From Planomonospora sp. ID82291 (GTDB taxonomy: Bacteria > Actinomycetota > Actinomycetes > Streptosporangiales > Streptosporangiaceae): a stretch of 64,000 nucleotides of DNA. Below, in pieces: positions 7,901-17,270 of this stretch. Made by a program: the position numbers and the translations under genes. Within the stretch, counting starts at the first letter, position 1. Every line of letters begins with the position of its first letter. The stretch lies in the NCBI RefSeq assembly GCF_015711645.1, contig NZ_JABTEX010000004.1, forward strand, positions 434,001 through 498,000. Reading direction: 5' to 3'. The notes below the pieces were generated by a model. It was given only the letters and a program-made list of their open reading frames with translations. It searched no databases and had not been told where the DNA came from.

Positions 7901-10824
7901 TTCTCGGCCGCGGCGCGGGTGGCGTACGGCTCCGCCACGCCGGAGGCGACGTAGGCCTCCGGCCGGACGGCCGGGGTGAAGGACTGGTCGGGGCCGGGGT
8001 CCTTGGCGTCGCCCTTGTGCACGATGTGGTTGACCGGGACGGAGGCGTCCTTCAACGGGACCTTCCAGAACACGCCGTAGGAGTCGGTGCCGTCCGGCGG
8101 GCGCGGCGCGGCCCACTCGGTGGCCGCGCCGTCGGCCAGCCCGTCGCCCCACAGGTGCAGGCCCCAGCCGTCGTAGTCCCCGTCGGGCCGGCGGTAGTGC
8201 ACGGTCGCGTGGCCCTGGGCGGCGGCGCGGGAGGCGTGCGTCACCGGGCTGCCCTCGGCCAGCCACACCTCCCCGGTCACGGCCGGGTTCACGGTCCGGT
8301 CGCCGCCGTCCTTCTCGTCGCCCCGGTGGGCGATGATCCCGACGTTCGTCGCGCCGGGCTTCAGCTTGATCCAGGCGAACCGGCCGTAGGCGTCCTCGCC
8401 GGTGAGCGGGAGCGGCCGCGCCCATTCGGTCGGGTTCTCGACGTCGCCCCAGACGTGCAGGCCCCAGCCGTCGTAGTCGGCGCGCTGGTAGTGCACGACG
8501 AGCCAGTCGCGCCTGACCGCGCCGGGCTCGGCGGGTCCGGGCTCGGCACCCACGGCCGCCTCGGCGCCCGCCGCGGCGAAGCGGCCCGCGGAGTCCTTCA
8601 CCACGGCCTTGTAGGCGACCTTCGTGCCCGCCGGGACGCCCCTCAGGTCGTGGAAGACCCGGAACGCGCGGCTCCCGCCGACGGCGGTGGGCGCGTCGTC
8701 GGTGCCGATCACCCGCCACCTGCCGTCGCCGACCTTCGCGGCGAAGGTGACCTGGTCGAAGCCGGTGCCGGGCACGGCCGCGGTGATCGGGACCCGGCCG
8801 TCCCCGGGGGCGCCCCGGAGCTCCGCGCCGGGCAGGGAGATCGAGACGGCCGGGGCCGCCGCCGGGGCGGCGAGCTTCGCCGAGGCCCGGTAGACCACCG
8901 CCGACAGCGCCGGGACGGTCACCGCGAGCCTCGTGTCCGCGCCCGAGGCGGCGGTGTCGGGCGCCGGGCCGTACACCCGGGTGAAGGCCATGCCTGAAGA
9001 GAAGGTCGGCACCTGCGCGGTCGCCGCCTGCTCGGCGTTGTTGACCGCCACGACGTACTCGATCTGGGCGCGCGCGTCGATCCGGGAGAAGGCGTAGACG
9101 CCGCCGGCGGCCAGCCGCTCGATCTGGGCGCCGTCGGCCAGCGCGGGGTGGGCGTCGCGGAGCTCGGCCAGGGCGGAGAGGCCCCGGTAGAGCGGGTGCG
9201 AGGGGGTGAAGTTGTGCTGCGCGTGGGTGGCGTCGGTGCCGATGAGGTCGTTCGACAGGTAGCTCGCGGTCGTGGAGGCGAACATGGGCTGGCGGGCGTC
9301 CTGGTCGCCGCCCGAGCCTTCGGCGGGGCCGGTGAAGCCCTGTTCGTCGCCGTAGTAGACGACCGGCTGGCCGCGGGTGAGGTACATCAGCTCGTGGGCG
9401 AGCAGGTCGCGCCGGAGCAGCTCCGCGTCCGACGCGTCCGGGTTGTCCTGCCTCAGGAACCGGCCGATGCGGCCCATGTCGTGGTTGCCGAGGAAGGTCG
9501 GGAGCGAGGAGGCGTTGGAGTCGGCGTCGGTGTGGTGGTCGTCGGCCGCGTACAGTGTGGCCAGGCGCGCCGCGCCGGCCGTGCCGCCGGCGAAGGAGCG
9601 GGCCGCCTCCTGGAACGGGAAGTCCAGGGTGGCGTCCATGCCGCCGCGGGTGGAGTAGCGGCTGGTGAAGGCCGGATCGCCGGAGTAGACCTCGCCGAAC
9701 ATGAAGAAGCGCTCGTTGCCGAGTCCGGCGGCGTAGCCGTGCAGGGCGGGGGAGAACTTCTCCCAGAACTCCATGTTGACGTGCTTGGCGGTGTCGATGC
9801 GGAAGCCGTCGACGCCGGTCTCGCGCACCCACGTCCGGTAGATGTCGATCATGCCCTGGGCGACCTCGGGACGCTCGGTCCACAGGTCGTCCAGGCCGAA
9901 GAAGTCGCCGTATTCGGAGTTCTCGCCGCTGAAGGTGGAGTCGCCCCGGTTGTGGTACATCGTCGGGTCGTTCAGCCAGGCCGGCGTCTTGGCCCGCTTC
10001 GGCGCGACCGGGGTGTACGGGAAGGAGTCGGCCGTGACCTTCGGGAAGGTCTTCCCGGCGGCGTACTCCCGGTCGTCGAACGGGGCGCCGGAGGCGTCGA
10101 CGTAGGGGTGGGCGCCCTTGGAGCGGTAGGCGTAGGCCTTCTCCGCGTAGTCGATCACGTCGGCCGTGTGGTTGGTGATGATGTCGAAGAACACCTTCAT
10201 CCCGCGCCTGTGGGCCTCGCGGACCAGCTTCCTCATGTCGGCGTTCGTGCCCAGATGCGGGTCGATCCGGGTGAAGTCGGTGATCCAGTAGCCGTGGTAA
10301 CCGGCCGAGGCGTTCGCGCCGGCGCCCTGCACCGGGCGGTTGGCGAACGCCGGGGTGATCCAGATGGCGGTGCTGCCGAGGTCTTCGACGTAGTCGAGCC
10401 GGTCGATCAGGCCCTTGAGGTCCCCGCCCTGGTAGAAGCCCTTGTGAGTGGGGTCGAAACCGGTGCTGAGCCGGTCGCCGGACAGGCCGCCGGTGTCGTT
10501 TCCGGGATCGCCGTTGGCGAACCGGTCGGTCATCGCGAAGTAGAAGCGCTCACGGCTCAGATCGGCGCGGAGCGCGTCGCGGGCGAACTCCCGGTCTCCG
10601 GGCCCGGCCGTACGGCTCGGCGCCGAGACGACCGGCTCGGAGGCGGGCGGGGCGGTGGAGATCGTGAGCGGGGCGGTCCGGGCCGCGGGGTGGGGCGCGG
10701 ACGCCGCCGACGCGGCGGCGGGCGGGGTGACGACGGCGAGGGGGGCGGCGACCAGGACGGCCGCGAGGACGGCGCCCGCCAGGGGAGCCGGTCTCGCGCG
10801 CCGTGGGGGGAGGGGCCAGACCAC
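4957..10824 (-). CDS. Secreted bifunctional alpha-amylase / type I pullulanase fusion
   Basis: A 1955-residue exoenzyme with two GH13 catalytic modules. Order: signal peptide (about 1-42), alpha-amylase module (about 90-645; nucleophile in GVDGFRID, acid/base in FMFGEV, Asp in FLGNHD), a beta domain, three pullulanase-associated CBM41-type repeats (about 775-865, 875-965, 977-1065, each with [12 protein letters not shown] and HxGDxKD), pullulanase N-terminal and CBM48-like domains, then the pullulanase module (nucleophile in [11 protein letters not shown], acid/base in [10 protein letters not shown], Asp in [11 protein letters not shown]) and a C-terminal beta domain. Both active sites look complete, so it should cut alpha-1,4 and alpha-1,6 bonds. 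GTG 10824 is chosen because GGAGG lies 5 nt upstream; GTG 10836 lacks a site. Similar fusions are known in actinobacteria. Confidence 0.92.
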   Translation of the reverse strand: MVWPLPPRRARPAPLAGAVLAAVLVAAPLAVVTPPAAASAASAPHPAARTAPLTISTAPPASEPVVSAPSRTAGPGDREFARDALRADLSRERFYFAMTDRFANGDPGNDTGGLSGDRLSTGFDPTHKGFYQGGDLKGLIDRLDYVEDLGSTAIWITPAFANRPVQGAGANASAGYHGYWITDFTRIDPHLGTNADMRKLVREAHRRGMKVFFDIITNHTADVIDYAEKAYAYRSKGAHPYVDASGAPFDDREYAAGKTFPKVTADSFPYTPVAPKRAKTPAWLNDPTMYHNRGDSTFSGENSEYGDFFGLDDLWTERPEVAQGMIDIYRTWVRETGVDGFRIDTAKHVNMEFWEKFSPALHGYAAGLGNERFFMFGEVYSGDPAFTSRYSTRGGMDATLDFPFQEAARSFAGGTAGAARLATLYAADDHHTDADSNASSLPTFLGNHDMGRIGRFLRQDNPDASDAELLRRDLLAHELMYLTRGQPVVYYGDEQGFTGPAEGSGGDQDARQPMFASTTASYLSNDLIGTDATHAQHNFTPSHPLYRGLSALAELRDAHPALADGAQIERLAAGGVYAFSRIDARAQIEYVVAVNNAEQAATAQVPTFSSGMAFTRVYGPAPDTAASGADTRLAVTVPALSAVVYRASAKLAAPAAAPAVSISLPGAELRGAPGDGRVPITAAVPGTGFDQVTFAAKVGDGRWRVIGTDDAPTAVGGSRAFRVFHDLRGVPAGTKVAYKAVVKDSAGRFAAAGAEAAVGAEPGPAEPGAVRRDWLVVHYQRADYDGWGLHVWGDVENPTEWARPLPLTGEDAYGRFAWIKLKPGATNVGIIAHRGDEKDGGDRTVNPAVTGEVWLAEGSPVTHASRAAAQGHATVHYRRPDGDYDGWGLHLWGDGLADGAATEWAAPRPPDGTDSYGVFWKVPLKDASVPVNHIVHKGDAKDPGPDQSFTPAVRPEAYVASGVAEPYATRAAAENVAILHYHRPDGDYDGWGLHLWGDVAAPTEWAAPLRPAGKDGFGVFFRVPLAEGAKNVSYIVHKGDEKDLPSDQALDLAVSGHEVWRVAAAEGHVLPQSAARGADADLSKASAHWIDRSTVAWKVRPSASLRHALAFSAAGGIAVAGGGLTGSHRIIRLNPGALTAAQKAKWPHLAGHAAFTVDPRDADLVAEALRGQIVAVERDASGALRTATGVQIPGVLDDVHAGAAAAELGPDASGATPRLSVWAPTARKVELALYRAPSGGSRTVHAMRRDDATGVWSVRGLPSWKGRYYTFLVTVFSPAAGKVVTNEVTDPYSVSLAADSVRSHLVDPSDPSLRPGGWASLAKPPAVPQERASVYELHVRDFSASDATVPAASRGTYAAFAGDSAGMRELRSLAADGLTHVHLLPVFDIATVPERRADRTEPDCDPADLAALPPDSERQQECVARTAASDGFNWGYDPLHYTVPEGSYASDPDGSARIREFRGMVAGLNGAGLRVVMDVVYNHTHAAGQDPASVLDRIVPGYYHRLLDDGSVAASTCCANTAPEHTMMGRLVVDSIVTWAKQYKVDGFRFDLMGHHPKANILAVRAALDALTPGEDGVDGKSIILYGEGWNFGEVADDARFEQATQANLAGTGIGTFSDRLRDAVRGGGPFDADPRVQGFGSGLAGAPNGSPANGDAERQRARLLGYQDLVKLGLAGNLRDYRFTATSGKEVRGSEVDYNGSPAGYAAAPGETVAYVDAHDNETLFDALAYKLPQATTMADRVRMQSLSLAASVLAQGTAFVHAGSERLRSKSLDRNSYDSGDWFNRLLWDCAQGNGFGAGLPPKADNEDKWPYARPLLADPALTPDCAAIGAARARYGELLKIRSSSPVFGLGSLAEVQKRLSFPIGGTAETPGVVTMRLDASGLDPKWTSITVVFNATPQEQRQTVAALSGARVALHPVQAGGGDAVVKRSGFDPATGTLTVPARTVAVFVQS

Positions 10825-10862
10825 CGGGGCCTCCACGGAGTGGTTTCGGGGGTGTTGCCCGG

Positions 10863-10891
10863 AAGTTACTCACTGGACATGAGGGATGCAA
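10863..10891 (-). promoter_or_regulatory. Candidate promoter of the amylase-pullulanase gene
   Basis: On the minus strand TTGCAT (10891-10886) and TAACTT (10868-10863) are separated by exactly 17 nt, a good housekeeping-sigma arrangement. It would start transcription about 30 nt before GTG 10824. A TTGCCGCAA palindrome lies 4 bases upstream of the -35 box. Confidence 0.5.
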
Positions 10892-10895
10892 TCCC

Positions 10896-10904
10896 TTGCC
10901 GCAA
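10896..10904. promoter_or_regulatory. Candidate LacI-family operator TTGCCGCAA
   Basis: A perfect 9-bp palindrome with a single central base (TTGC-C-GCAA), flanked by CCC and CTTTC, next to the amylase-pullulanase promoter. The same core recurs at 11078 in this intergenic region. CTTGCAG-type motifs are known upstream of Streptomyces amylase and malE genes controlled by LacI regulators (MalR/Reg1). Confidence 0.5.
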
Positions 10905-11067
10905 CTTTCTGAATCGTGATGGGCGAGGCGGCCCCGGGCCGACCGGCGTGCCCCCGATGATGAGGGCCTCGATCCTGAAGCACCCCGGTGAGCTGCGGAT
11001 ATTCTGCGTTTCGCGTGCAGTGGACGGATTGGTCTGGTTTGGGGGATCGACTGCGGATGTAACAAGT

Positions 11068-11086
11068 TTGCAGACTCTTGCAGCAA
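11068..11086. promoter_or_regulatory. Candidate LacI-family operators upstream of malE (TTGCAG direct repeat and TTGCAGCAA)
   Basis: TTGCAG occurs at 11068 and again at 11078, exactly 10 bp (one helical turn) apart. The second copy extends to the perfect palindrome TTGCAGCAA (11078-11086). It lies about 100 bp upstream of the malE start. Together with 10896-10904 it makes the malE/amylase-pullulanase divergent region a likely shared target of one or both LacI regulators encoded nearby. Confidence 0.55.
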
Positions 11087-11187
11087 CTTCTTCCACTGGG
11101 CTTCACGTGGGCGTAACGTCCGGCGTACTCCACACCGGTCGGTGGCCTGCGGGCCCGGGCCGGCCCCCTGAGCTATGAGGAGAAATC

Positions 11188-12483
11188 ATGCGGCGAGCCT
11201 TCTCTGCCGCGACGATCGTCGCGGCCCTCGCCCTGGCGGTTTCCGCCTGTGGCGGCGGCGACAGCGGTTCGACGGCGGCCCCCGCCCAGTCCGCGCCCTC
11301 CGACCCGTCGAAGATCAGCGGCGAGATCACCTGGTGGGACACGGTCCGGCCGGACAGCGAGGGGCCGACGTTCCAGGCCCTGATCAAGGACTTCCAGGCG
11401 AAGTACCCGAACATCAAGGTCAACTACGTCAACGTCCCCTCGGACCAGGCGCAGAACAAGTTCCAGACCGCGGCCCAGTCCGGCTCCGGCGCACCCGACG
11501 TGATCCGCTCCGAGGTCGCCTGGACCTCCCAGTTCGCCTCCCTCGGCTACCTGCAGCCGCTGGACGGCACCCGCGCCGTCGAGAACGAGGCCGACTTCCT
11601 GCCCGGCCCGCTGAGCAGCACCAAGTACAACGGCAAGACCTACGCCGTGCCGCAGGTCACCGACACCCTGGCGCTGATCTACAACAAGAGGCTGCTCAAG
11701 GAGGCCGGCTGGGACAAGGCCCCCACCACGGTCGAGGAGCTCAAGAAGGCCGCGCTCGACGTCAAGGGGAAGACCGGCGTCAACGGCCTCGCGCTCAACG
11801 TCGACGCCTACTTCCTGCTGCCCTTCATGTACGGCGAGGGCGGCGACATGCTCGACGTGCAGAGCAAGAAGATCACCGTCAACTCGCCGGCCAACGTCAA
11901 GGCCATGGGCATCGTCTCCGACCTGATCACCTCGGGCGCCGCCGCCAAGCCGGCCATCCAGGACAGCTACGCCAACGCGATGACCGCCCTCAAGGACGGC
12001 AAGACCGCGATGATCTACAACGGCCCGTGGGCGCTGGCGGAGATCTACCAGGGCAAGGAGTTCAAGGACAAGGAGAACCTGGGCATCGCCCCGGTCCCGG
12101 CGGGCTCGGTCAAGGCCGGCGCCCCGACCGGCGGGTGGAACTACGCCATCTACGCCGGCTCCAAGAACATCGACGCCTCGTACGAGTTCGTCCGCTTCAT
12201 GAGCACCGTGGAGTCCCAGGCCAAGGTCGCCAAGGAGATCAGCCTCCTGCCGACCCGCGCCTCCGCCTACGAGAACGCCGACGTCAAGGGCAACGCCGAC
12301 GTCGCCGTCTTCAAGCCGATCATGGACACCGCCCTCCCGCGGCCGTGGATCCCCGAGGGCGGCCAGCTCTTCCAGCCGCTCCTGGAGGGCTACCAGGCCC
12401 TGGTCGGCGGCAAGACCTCGCCCGAGGACATGCTCAAGTCGGTCGACGAGAAGTACCGCGGCATCTTCAAGGACTGGAGCTGA
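11188..12483 (+). CDS. malE: Maltose/maltodextrin ABC transporter substrate-binding lipoprotein
   Basis: A 431-residue extracellular solute-binding protein (SBP family 1). The lipoprotein signal peptide ends in LAVSAC, so Cys21 is the probable lipidated residue, followed by a Gly/Ser linker. The mature part shows the family pattern, with GEITWWDT near the N-terminus and DGKTAMIYNGPWALAEI in the middle. GAGGAG lies 6-7 nt before ATG 11188. It is followed after 3 bases by malF. The alpha-glucan genes on both sides make maltodextrins the likely ligand; this is inferred from context. Confidence 0.9.
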   Translation: MRRAFSAATIVAALALAVSACGGGDSGSTAAPAQSAPSDPSKISGEITWWDTVRPDSEGPTFQALIKDFQAKYPNIKVNYVNVPSDQAQNKFQTAAQSGSGAPDVIRSEVAWTSQFASLGYLQPLDGTRAVENEADFLPGPLSSTKYNGKTYAVPQVTDTLALIYNKRLLKEAGWDKAPTTVEELKKAALDVKGKTGVNGLALNVDAYFLLPFMYGEGGDMLDVQSKKITVNSPANVKAMGIVSDLITSGAAAKPAIQDSYANAMTALKDGKTAMIYNGPWALAEIYQGKEFKDKENLGIAPVPAGSVKAGAPTGGWNYAIYAGSKNIDASYEFVRFMSTVESQAKVAKEISLLPTRASAYENADVKGNADVAVFKPIMDTALPRPWIPEGGQLFQPLLEGYQALVGGKTSPEDMLKSVDEKYRGIFKDWS

Positions 12484-12486
12484 TCC

Positions 12487-13503
12487 GTGGTGACCTCCAC
12501 TGGACGTGTGACCGGCACGGCCAGGGACCGGGCCGCGGGCGCCGCCGACGGCGCCCGCGGCCGGGGCCGCCCCAAGCAGGCCGGCCCGGTGCGGCGGGCG
12601 ATGTCGCGGTACTGGTACGCCTGGGCCATGGTGGCCCCGGTCATCCTCGTCACCGCCGCGCTGGTCGGCTGGCCGCTGGCCCGGGGGGTGTACCTGTCCC
12701 TCACCGACGCCACCGAGGCCACGATGGGCCGTACCATCGGCGTCAACGTCATCCCGGCGACCTATGAGTTCGTCGGACTGGAGAACTACGTCGGCATCCT
12801 CGGCAGCGGCCTGTTCTGGGAGAAGCTGACCTGGACGGTCGTGTGGACGGTCGCCTGCGTCGCGCTCCACTACGGCCTGGGCCTCGGCCTGGCCCTGATG
12901 CTCAACCGGCGGCTGCGCTTCCGCTCGGCCTACCGGCTGATGCTCATCCTGCCGTGGGCGATCCCCGGCTTCGTCGCCGCGTTCATCTGGCGCTACCTCT
13001 ACAACAGCGACTACGGCGTCATCAACGCGATGCTGCGGACGATCGGGCTGGACGGGGTCGGCTGGCTCGACGACCCGACCACCGCGAAGATCGCCGTCAT
13101 CGCGGTCAACGTCTGGGTGGGCGTGCCGTTCATGATGGTGGCCCTGCTGGGCGGCCTGCAGTCGATCCCCCGGGAGCTGTACGAGGCGGCCGAGGTCGAC
13201 GGCGCCTCGCCCTGGCAGCGCTTCCGCTTCGTCACCGTTCCCGGCCTGCGCACGGTCTCCAGCACCGTGGTGCTGCTGGGCACGATCTGGACGTTCAACA
13301 TGTTCCCGATCATCTTCCTGATCACCGGAGGAGGACCGGGAAGCTCCACCGAGATCCTGGTCACCTACGCCTACCGCGAGGCCTTCACCGGCATCCGCAA
13401 CTACGCGGGCTCGGCGGCCTGGGGCGTCATCATCCTCGCGCTCCTGGTCGTGATGGCCCTGGTCTACCGCCGCGCGCTGCGCAAGCAAGGGGAGGTCTGG
13501 TGA
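12487..13503 (+). CDS. malF: Maltose/maltodextrin ABC transporter permease MalF
   Basis: A 338-residue membrane protein with about six transmembrane helices and the permease EAA loop in the form YEAAEVDGASPWQRFRFVTVPGL, which contacts the ATPase. The long N-terminal cytoplasmic stretch is Arg/Gly/Ala-rich. Two adjacent GTG codons (12487 and 12490) can start it. It begins 3 bases after malE stops and its stop overlaps the malG GTG at 13500, so the three genes are translationally coupled. Confidence 0.9.
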   Translation: MVTSTGRVTGTARDRAAGAADGARGRGRPKQAGPVRRAMSRYWYAWAMVAPVILVTAALVGWPLARGVYLSLTDATEATMGRTIGVNVIPATYEFVGLENYVGILGSGLFWEKLTWTVVWTVACVALHYGLGLGLALMLNRRLRFRSAYRLMLILPWAIPGFVAAFIWRYLYNSDYGVINAMLRTIGLDGVGWLDDPTTAKIAVIAVNVWVGVPFMMVALLGGLQSIPRELYEAAEVDGASPWQRFRFVTVPGLRTVSSTVVLLGTIWTFNMFPIIFLITGGGPGSSTEILVTYAYREAFTGIRNYAGSAAWGVIILALLVVMALVYRRALRKQGEVW

Positions 13504-14366
13504 GCGCCGTCACCACCCGCAGGAAGGCCCGCGGCCGCGACGAGCGCGGCCTGGGCGGTTCGATCCTGCTGCACGGGACGCTGATCGTCGCGTCCCTCGT
13601 CTCGATCTTCCCCATCGTCTGGCTCGTCCTGACCTCGCTCAAGCCGCGCGACGGCTGGCTCTCCACCGAGCTGACGTTCTTCGACGGCGCGTCGCTGGAC
13701 AACTACACCCGTGTGCTGACCGAGACGCGGTTCCCGAGCTGGCTGCTCAACTCCGTGATCGTCGCGGGGCTCACCACGGTCATCGGCGTCTTCCTGGCCT
13801 CGACGACCGGGTACGCGATCAGCCGCTTCCGCTTCCCGGGCTACCGGGGCGTCATGTGGATGCTGCTGGTCACCCAGATGTTCCCGGTGGCGATCCTGAT
13901 CGTGCCGCTGTACAACCTGATGGCGGGCCTCGGCCTGCTCAACCAGATCCCGGGCCTGGTGATCGCCTACATGACCGTGGCGGTGCCGTTCTGCGCGTGG
14001 ATGATGAAGGGCTACTTCGACTCCATCCCGCGCGAGATCGACCAGGCCGGCATGATCGACGGGCTGTCGCCGTTCGGCACCTTCTGGCGGGTCGTCCTGC
14101 CGCTGGCCCGGCCGAGCATCGCGGTCACCGCGTTCTACTCCTTCATGACCGCCTGGGGCGAGGTCGCCTACGCGTCGGTCTTCATGACGGGGGACGACAA
14201 GCGGACGCTGGCCGCGGGCCTGCAGCAGTTCGTCGGGCAGTACTGGGCCGACTGGGGCCTGCTGACGGCCGCGGCCGTGCTCATCGCGGTGCCCGCGGCG
14301 ATCGTCTTCCTGTTCGTCCAGCGCCACCTGGTGGCCGGCCTCACCGCCGGCGCCACGAAGCTGTGA
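13500..14366 (+). CDS. malG: Maltose/maltodextrin ABC transporter permease MalG
   Basis: A 288-residue permease with six predicted helices and the EAA-type loop IPREIDQAGMIDGLSPFGTF. GTG 13500 overlaps the malF stop in a GTGA arrangement and has GGGGAGG about 5 nt upstream. It pairs with MalF to form the transmembrane channel. No ATPase gene follows; the likely partner ATPase is the msiK/malK-like gene at 17995-19281 on the other strand. Confidence 0.9.
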   Translation: MSAVTTRRKARGRDERGLGGSILLHGTLIVASLVSIFPIVWLVLTSLKPRDGWLSTELTFFDGASLDNYTRVLTETRFPSWLLNSVIVAGLTTVIGVFLASTTGYAISRFRFPGYRGVMWMLLVTQMFPVAILIVPLYNLMAGLGLLNQIPGLVIAYMTVAVPFCAWMMKGYFDSIPREIDQAGMIDGLSPFGTFWRVVLPLARPSIAVTAFYSFMTAWGEVAYASVFMTGDDKRTLAAGLQQFVGQYWADWGLLTAAAVLIAVPAAIVFLFVQRHLVAGLTAGATKL

Positions 14367-14420
14367 CACCGCTGCCGTACCGAACACCGCTGCCGTACCG
14401 AACACCACTGCTGTACAACG
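14367..14420. repeat. 18-bp tandem repeat (two exact copies plus one decayed copy)
   Basis: The unit CACCGCTGCCGTACCGAA is repeated at 14367-14384 and 14385-14402, with a degenerate third copy at 14403-14420. It begins at the base after the malG stop, in the 99-bp gap before the alpha-glucosidase gene. No hairpin is obvious. Confidence 0.8.
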
Positions 14421-14465
14421 ACTGTGCTATCACGTCCTGATATGTCATTTGATCGGGGGACAAAC

Positions 14466-16088
14466 ATGACCGAGCTCGTCCACGCGGACCGTGCCGCCGC
14501 CACCGAGGCCACGGGCCGCTGGTGGCGGGACGCGGTGATCTACCAGGTCTACGTGCGCAGCTTCGCCGACGGCAACGGCGACGGCGTCGGCGACCTGCTG
14601 GGCGTGCGGAGCCGGCTGCGCTACCTCGCCGACCTGGGGGTCGACGCGATCTGGCTGACCCCGTTCTACACCTCGCCGATGGCCGACTTCGGCTACGACG
14701 TGGCGGACTACCGGGACGTGGACCCGATCTTCGGCTCGCTGGCCGACGCCAAGGCCCTGATCGACGACGCGCACCGGCACGGCCTGCGGGTGATCGTCGA
14801 CGTCGTGCCCAACCACACCTCCGACCGGCACGCCTGGTTCGTCGAGGCGCTGGCCGCGGGGCCGGGCGGTCCCGCGCGGGAGCGCTACATCTTCCGCGAG
14901 GGCCGGGGCGCGGCCGGGGAGCTCCCGCCGAACGACTGGGAGTCGGTCTTCGGCGGCCCGGCGTGGACCCGGCTGCCCGACGGGCAGTGGTACCTGCACC
15001 TGTTCGCCCCCGAGCAGCCCGACCTCAACTGGGAGAACCCCGAGGTCCACGCCGAGTTCGAGTCCATCCTGCGGTTCTGGCTCGACCTGGGCGTGGACGG
15101 CTTCCGCATCGACGTCGCCCACGGCATGGTCAAGGCCGAGGGCCTGCCCGACGTCGGCCACGCCGACCAGGTCAAGATGATCGGCGCCGACGTGGTGCCG
15201 TTCTTCGACCAGGACGGCGTGCACGAGATCCACCGCGCCTGGCGCCGCCTGCTCGACTCCTACCCGGGCATGCGCATCGGCGTCGCCGAGGCGTGGGCGC
15301 CGTCCCTGGAGCGGCTGGCCAACTACGTCCGCCCGGACGAGATGCACCAGGCGTTCAACTTCCACTTCCTGACCACCCCCTGGGACGCCGCCCGGTTCCG
15401 CGCGGTGATCGACGCGTCGCTGGCGTCCTCCGGCGCGGTCGGCGCACCCGCGACCTGGGTGCTGTCCAACCACGACGTCAAGCGGCACGTCACCCGCTAC
15501 GGCCACGGCGAGCTCGGCCTGCGCCGGGCCCGCGCGGCGGCCCTGCTGACGCTGGCGCTGCCCGGCTCCACCTACGTCTACCAGGGCGAGGAGCTCGGCC
15601 TGCCGGAGGTGCTCGACCTGCCGGAGGAGTATCTGACCGACCCGCAGCGGCTGCGCAACCCCGAGGACGGGCGCGACGGCTGCCGGGTGCCGATCCCGTG
15701 GGCCGACGTGGAGCCCCACTTCGGCTTCAGCATGCCCGGCATCGAGGAGACGTGGCTGCCCATGCCCGCCTCCTGGGGACCGCTCAGCGTCGAGTCCCAG
15801 CTGCGCGACCCCGCCTCCACACTGCGCCTCTACCGCGAGGCGCTGCGGATCCGGCGGGACCTGCCCTGCCTCGGCCAGGAGTCGCTGACCTGGCTCGACT
15901 CCCCGGCGGGCACGCTGGCCTTCACCCGGGGCGACGGCTTCGCGGTCACGGTGAACCTGACCGGCGAGCCGGTCGAGCTGCCGGCGCCCGGCCGGGTCCT
16001 GCTGGCCAGCGCCGAGGTGGAGATCACCGGAGGCACCGTGCGGCTGGCGCCGGACTCCGCGGTCTGGTGGGGACGCGATGACGCATAA
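14466..16088 (+). CDS. aglA: Intracellular alpha-glucosidase, GH13 family
   Basis: A 540-residue GH13 oligosaccharide hydrolase of the alpha-glucosidase/oligo-1,6-glucosidase type. There is no signal peptide. The barrel starts at WWRDAVIYQVYVRSFADGNG. Conserved regions are DVVPNH, DGFRIDVAHG (nucleophile Asp), VAEAW (acid/base Glu) and LSNHDVKRH (third Asp). It should release glucose from imported maltodextrins. ATG 14466 has GGGGGA 5 nt upstream. The 3' end overlaps the next gene (lacI at 16078) by 11 bases, so it belongs to the malEFG-agl-lacI unit. Confidence 0.88.
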   Translation: MTELVHADRAAATEATGRWWRDAVIYQVYVRSFADGNGDGVGDLLGVRSRLRYLADLGVDAIWLTPFYTSPMADFGYDVADYRDVDPIFGSLADAKALIDDAHRHGLRVIVDVVPNHTSDRHAWFVEALAAGPGGPARERYIFREGRGAAGELPPNDWESVFGGPAWTRLPDGQWYLHLFAPEQPDLNWENPEVHAEFESILRFWLDLGVDGFRIDVAHGMVKAEGLPDVGHADQVKMIGADVVPFFDQDGVHEIHRAWRRLLDSYPGMRIGVAEAWAPSLERLANYVRPDEMHQAFNFHFLTTPWDAARFRAVIDASLASSGAVGAPATWVLSNHDVKRHVTRYGHGELGLRRARAAALLTLALPGSTYVYQGEELGLPEVLDLPEEYLTDPQRLRNPEDGRDGCRVPIPWADVEPHFGFSMPGIEETWLPMPASWGPLSVESQLRDPASTLRLYREALRIRRDLPCLGQESLTWLDSPAGTLAFTRGDGFAVTVNLTGEPVELPAPGRVLLASAEVEITGGTVRLAPDSAVWWGRDDA

Positions 16089-17127
16089 CGGCGCCTCGTT
16101 CGGCACCGGCACGGCCCGGCTGACCGACATCGCCGCGCAGGCGGGGGTGAGCGAGGCGACGGTCAGCCGGGTGCTCAACGGCAAGCCGGGGGTCTCGGCG
16201 GCGACCCGGCAGGCGGTGCTGACGGCGCTGGACCTGATGGGGTACGAGCGTCCGCAGCGGCTGCGCCAGCGCAGCAACGGGCTGATCGGGCTGGTCACGC
16301 CGGAGCTGGACAACCCGATCTTCCCGGCGTTCGCGCAGGCCATCGAGAAGGCGCTCACCCAGCACGGCTACACGCCGCTGCTGTGCACCCGGCTGCCCGG
16401 CGGCGCGGCCGAGGACGAGTTCACCGAACTGCTCGTCGAGCGGGGGGTGAGCGGCATCATCTTCGTCTCCGGGCTGCACGCCGACACCACCGCCAACCAG
16501 GACCGCTACACCCGGCTGCTCGGGCAGGGGGTACCGCTGGTCCTGCTCAACGGGCACTCGGGCGACGTGCAGGCCCCGTTCATCTCGCCGGACGACTGGG
16601 CCGCGGCGCGGCTGGCCGTGCAGCACCTGGTCGACCTCGGGCATGAGCGCATCGGCCTGGCCGTCGGGCCGGCGCGCTTCGTGCCGGTCATCCGGAAGAT
16701 CGAGGGCTACCGGCGGGCGATGTCCCAGCTGCTCGGCGTGACCGAGGTGGACGAGCTGATCTCGCACTCGCTGTTCTCGGTGGAGGGCGGCCAGGCCGCC
16801 GCCGGGGTGCTGCTGGAGCGCGGCTGCACCGGCATCGTGTGCGCCTCGGACCTGATGGCGCTGGGCGCGATCCGGGCCTGCCGGGACCGGGGTCTGGCGG
16901 TGCCGGGGGAGGTGTCGGTGGTCGGGTTCGACGACTCGCCGCTGATCGCCTTCACCGACCCGCCGCTGACCACCGTGCGCCAGCCGGTGCAGTCGATGGT
17001 GACGGCCGCGGTGCACACCCTGCTGGAGGCGATCGCGGGAACGCCGGGGCAGCACTCCGAGCTCATCTTCCAGCCGGAGTTCATCGTCCGCGGCTCGACG
17101 GGCTCCGGCCCGAAGATCGTGCGCTGA
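16078..17127 (+). CDS. LacI-family transcriptional regulator (copy 1)
   Basis: A 349-residue repressor. The HTH is at about residues 14-40 (TDIAAQAGVSEATVSRVLNG), with the hinge-region RSNGLIGLVTP, and a periplasmic-binding-like effector domain ends in the usual DPPLTTVRQP region. It overlaps the alpha-glucosidase gene by 11 bases and so is co-expressed with the maltodextrin importer. The role is probably repression of the alpha-glucan genes, relieved by maltose or a related sugar (inference). It is strikingly similar, at DNA level too, to the LacI gene at 19604. Confidence 0.9.
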   Translation: MTHNGASFGTGTARLTDIAAQAGVSEATVSRVLNGKPGVSAATRQAVLTALDLMGYERPQRLRQRSNGLIGLVTPELDNPIFPAFAQAIEKALTQHGYTPLLCTRLPGGAAEDEFTELLVERGVSGIIFVSGLHADTTANQDRYTRLLGQGVPLVLLNGHSGDVQAPFISPDDWAAARLAVQHLVDLGHERIGLAVGPARFVPVIRKIEGYRRAMSQLLGVTEVDELISHSLFSVEGGQAAAGVLLERGCTGIVCASDLMALGAIRACRDRGLAVPGEVSVVGFDDSPLIAFTDPPLTTVRQPVQSMVTAAVHTLLEAIAGTPGQHSELIFQPEFIVRGSTGSGPKIVR

Positions 17128-17197
17128 CCGCCACGGGGCGGCGGGCTCTCCGGCGTTACCGGCCGCCCTCCCCGGGGGTCCCGCAGCACAGGACATA

Positions 17198-17239
17198 TCC
17201 TGGACACCTCCTCCGAACATCGGCGAAACCTGTCCAGGA
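17198..17239. repeat. 9-bp inverted repeat upstream of the ACT-domain gene
   Basis: TCCTGGACA (17198-17206) and TGTCCAGGA (17231-17239) are exact inverse complements separated by 24 bases, between lacI copy 1 and the ACT-domain gene. The spacing allows a regulatory-protein site pair or a large-loop terminator. Confidence 0.4.
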
Positions 17240-17270
17240 CACCCTGGGGGCGGAGATGAGGTGAGCGGTG

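Noticed and set aside
5068-8997. A 1309-codon open frame on the plus strand opposite the amylase-pullulanase gene, and a similarly long minus-frame ORF at 5969-9883
   Set aside because: Both are shadows in very GC-rich DNA. Their translations are runs of Arg/Gly/Pro/Ala/Val without domains, while the true minus frame carries full GH13 and CBM41 motifs.
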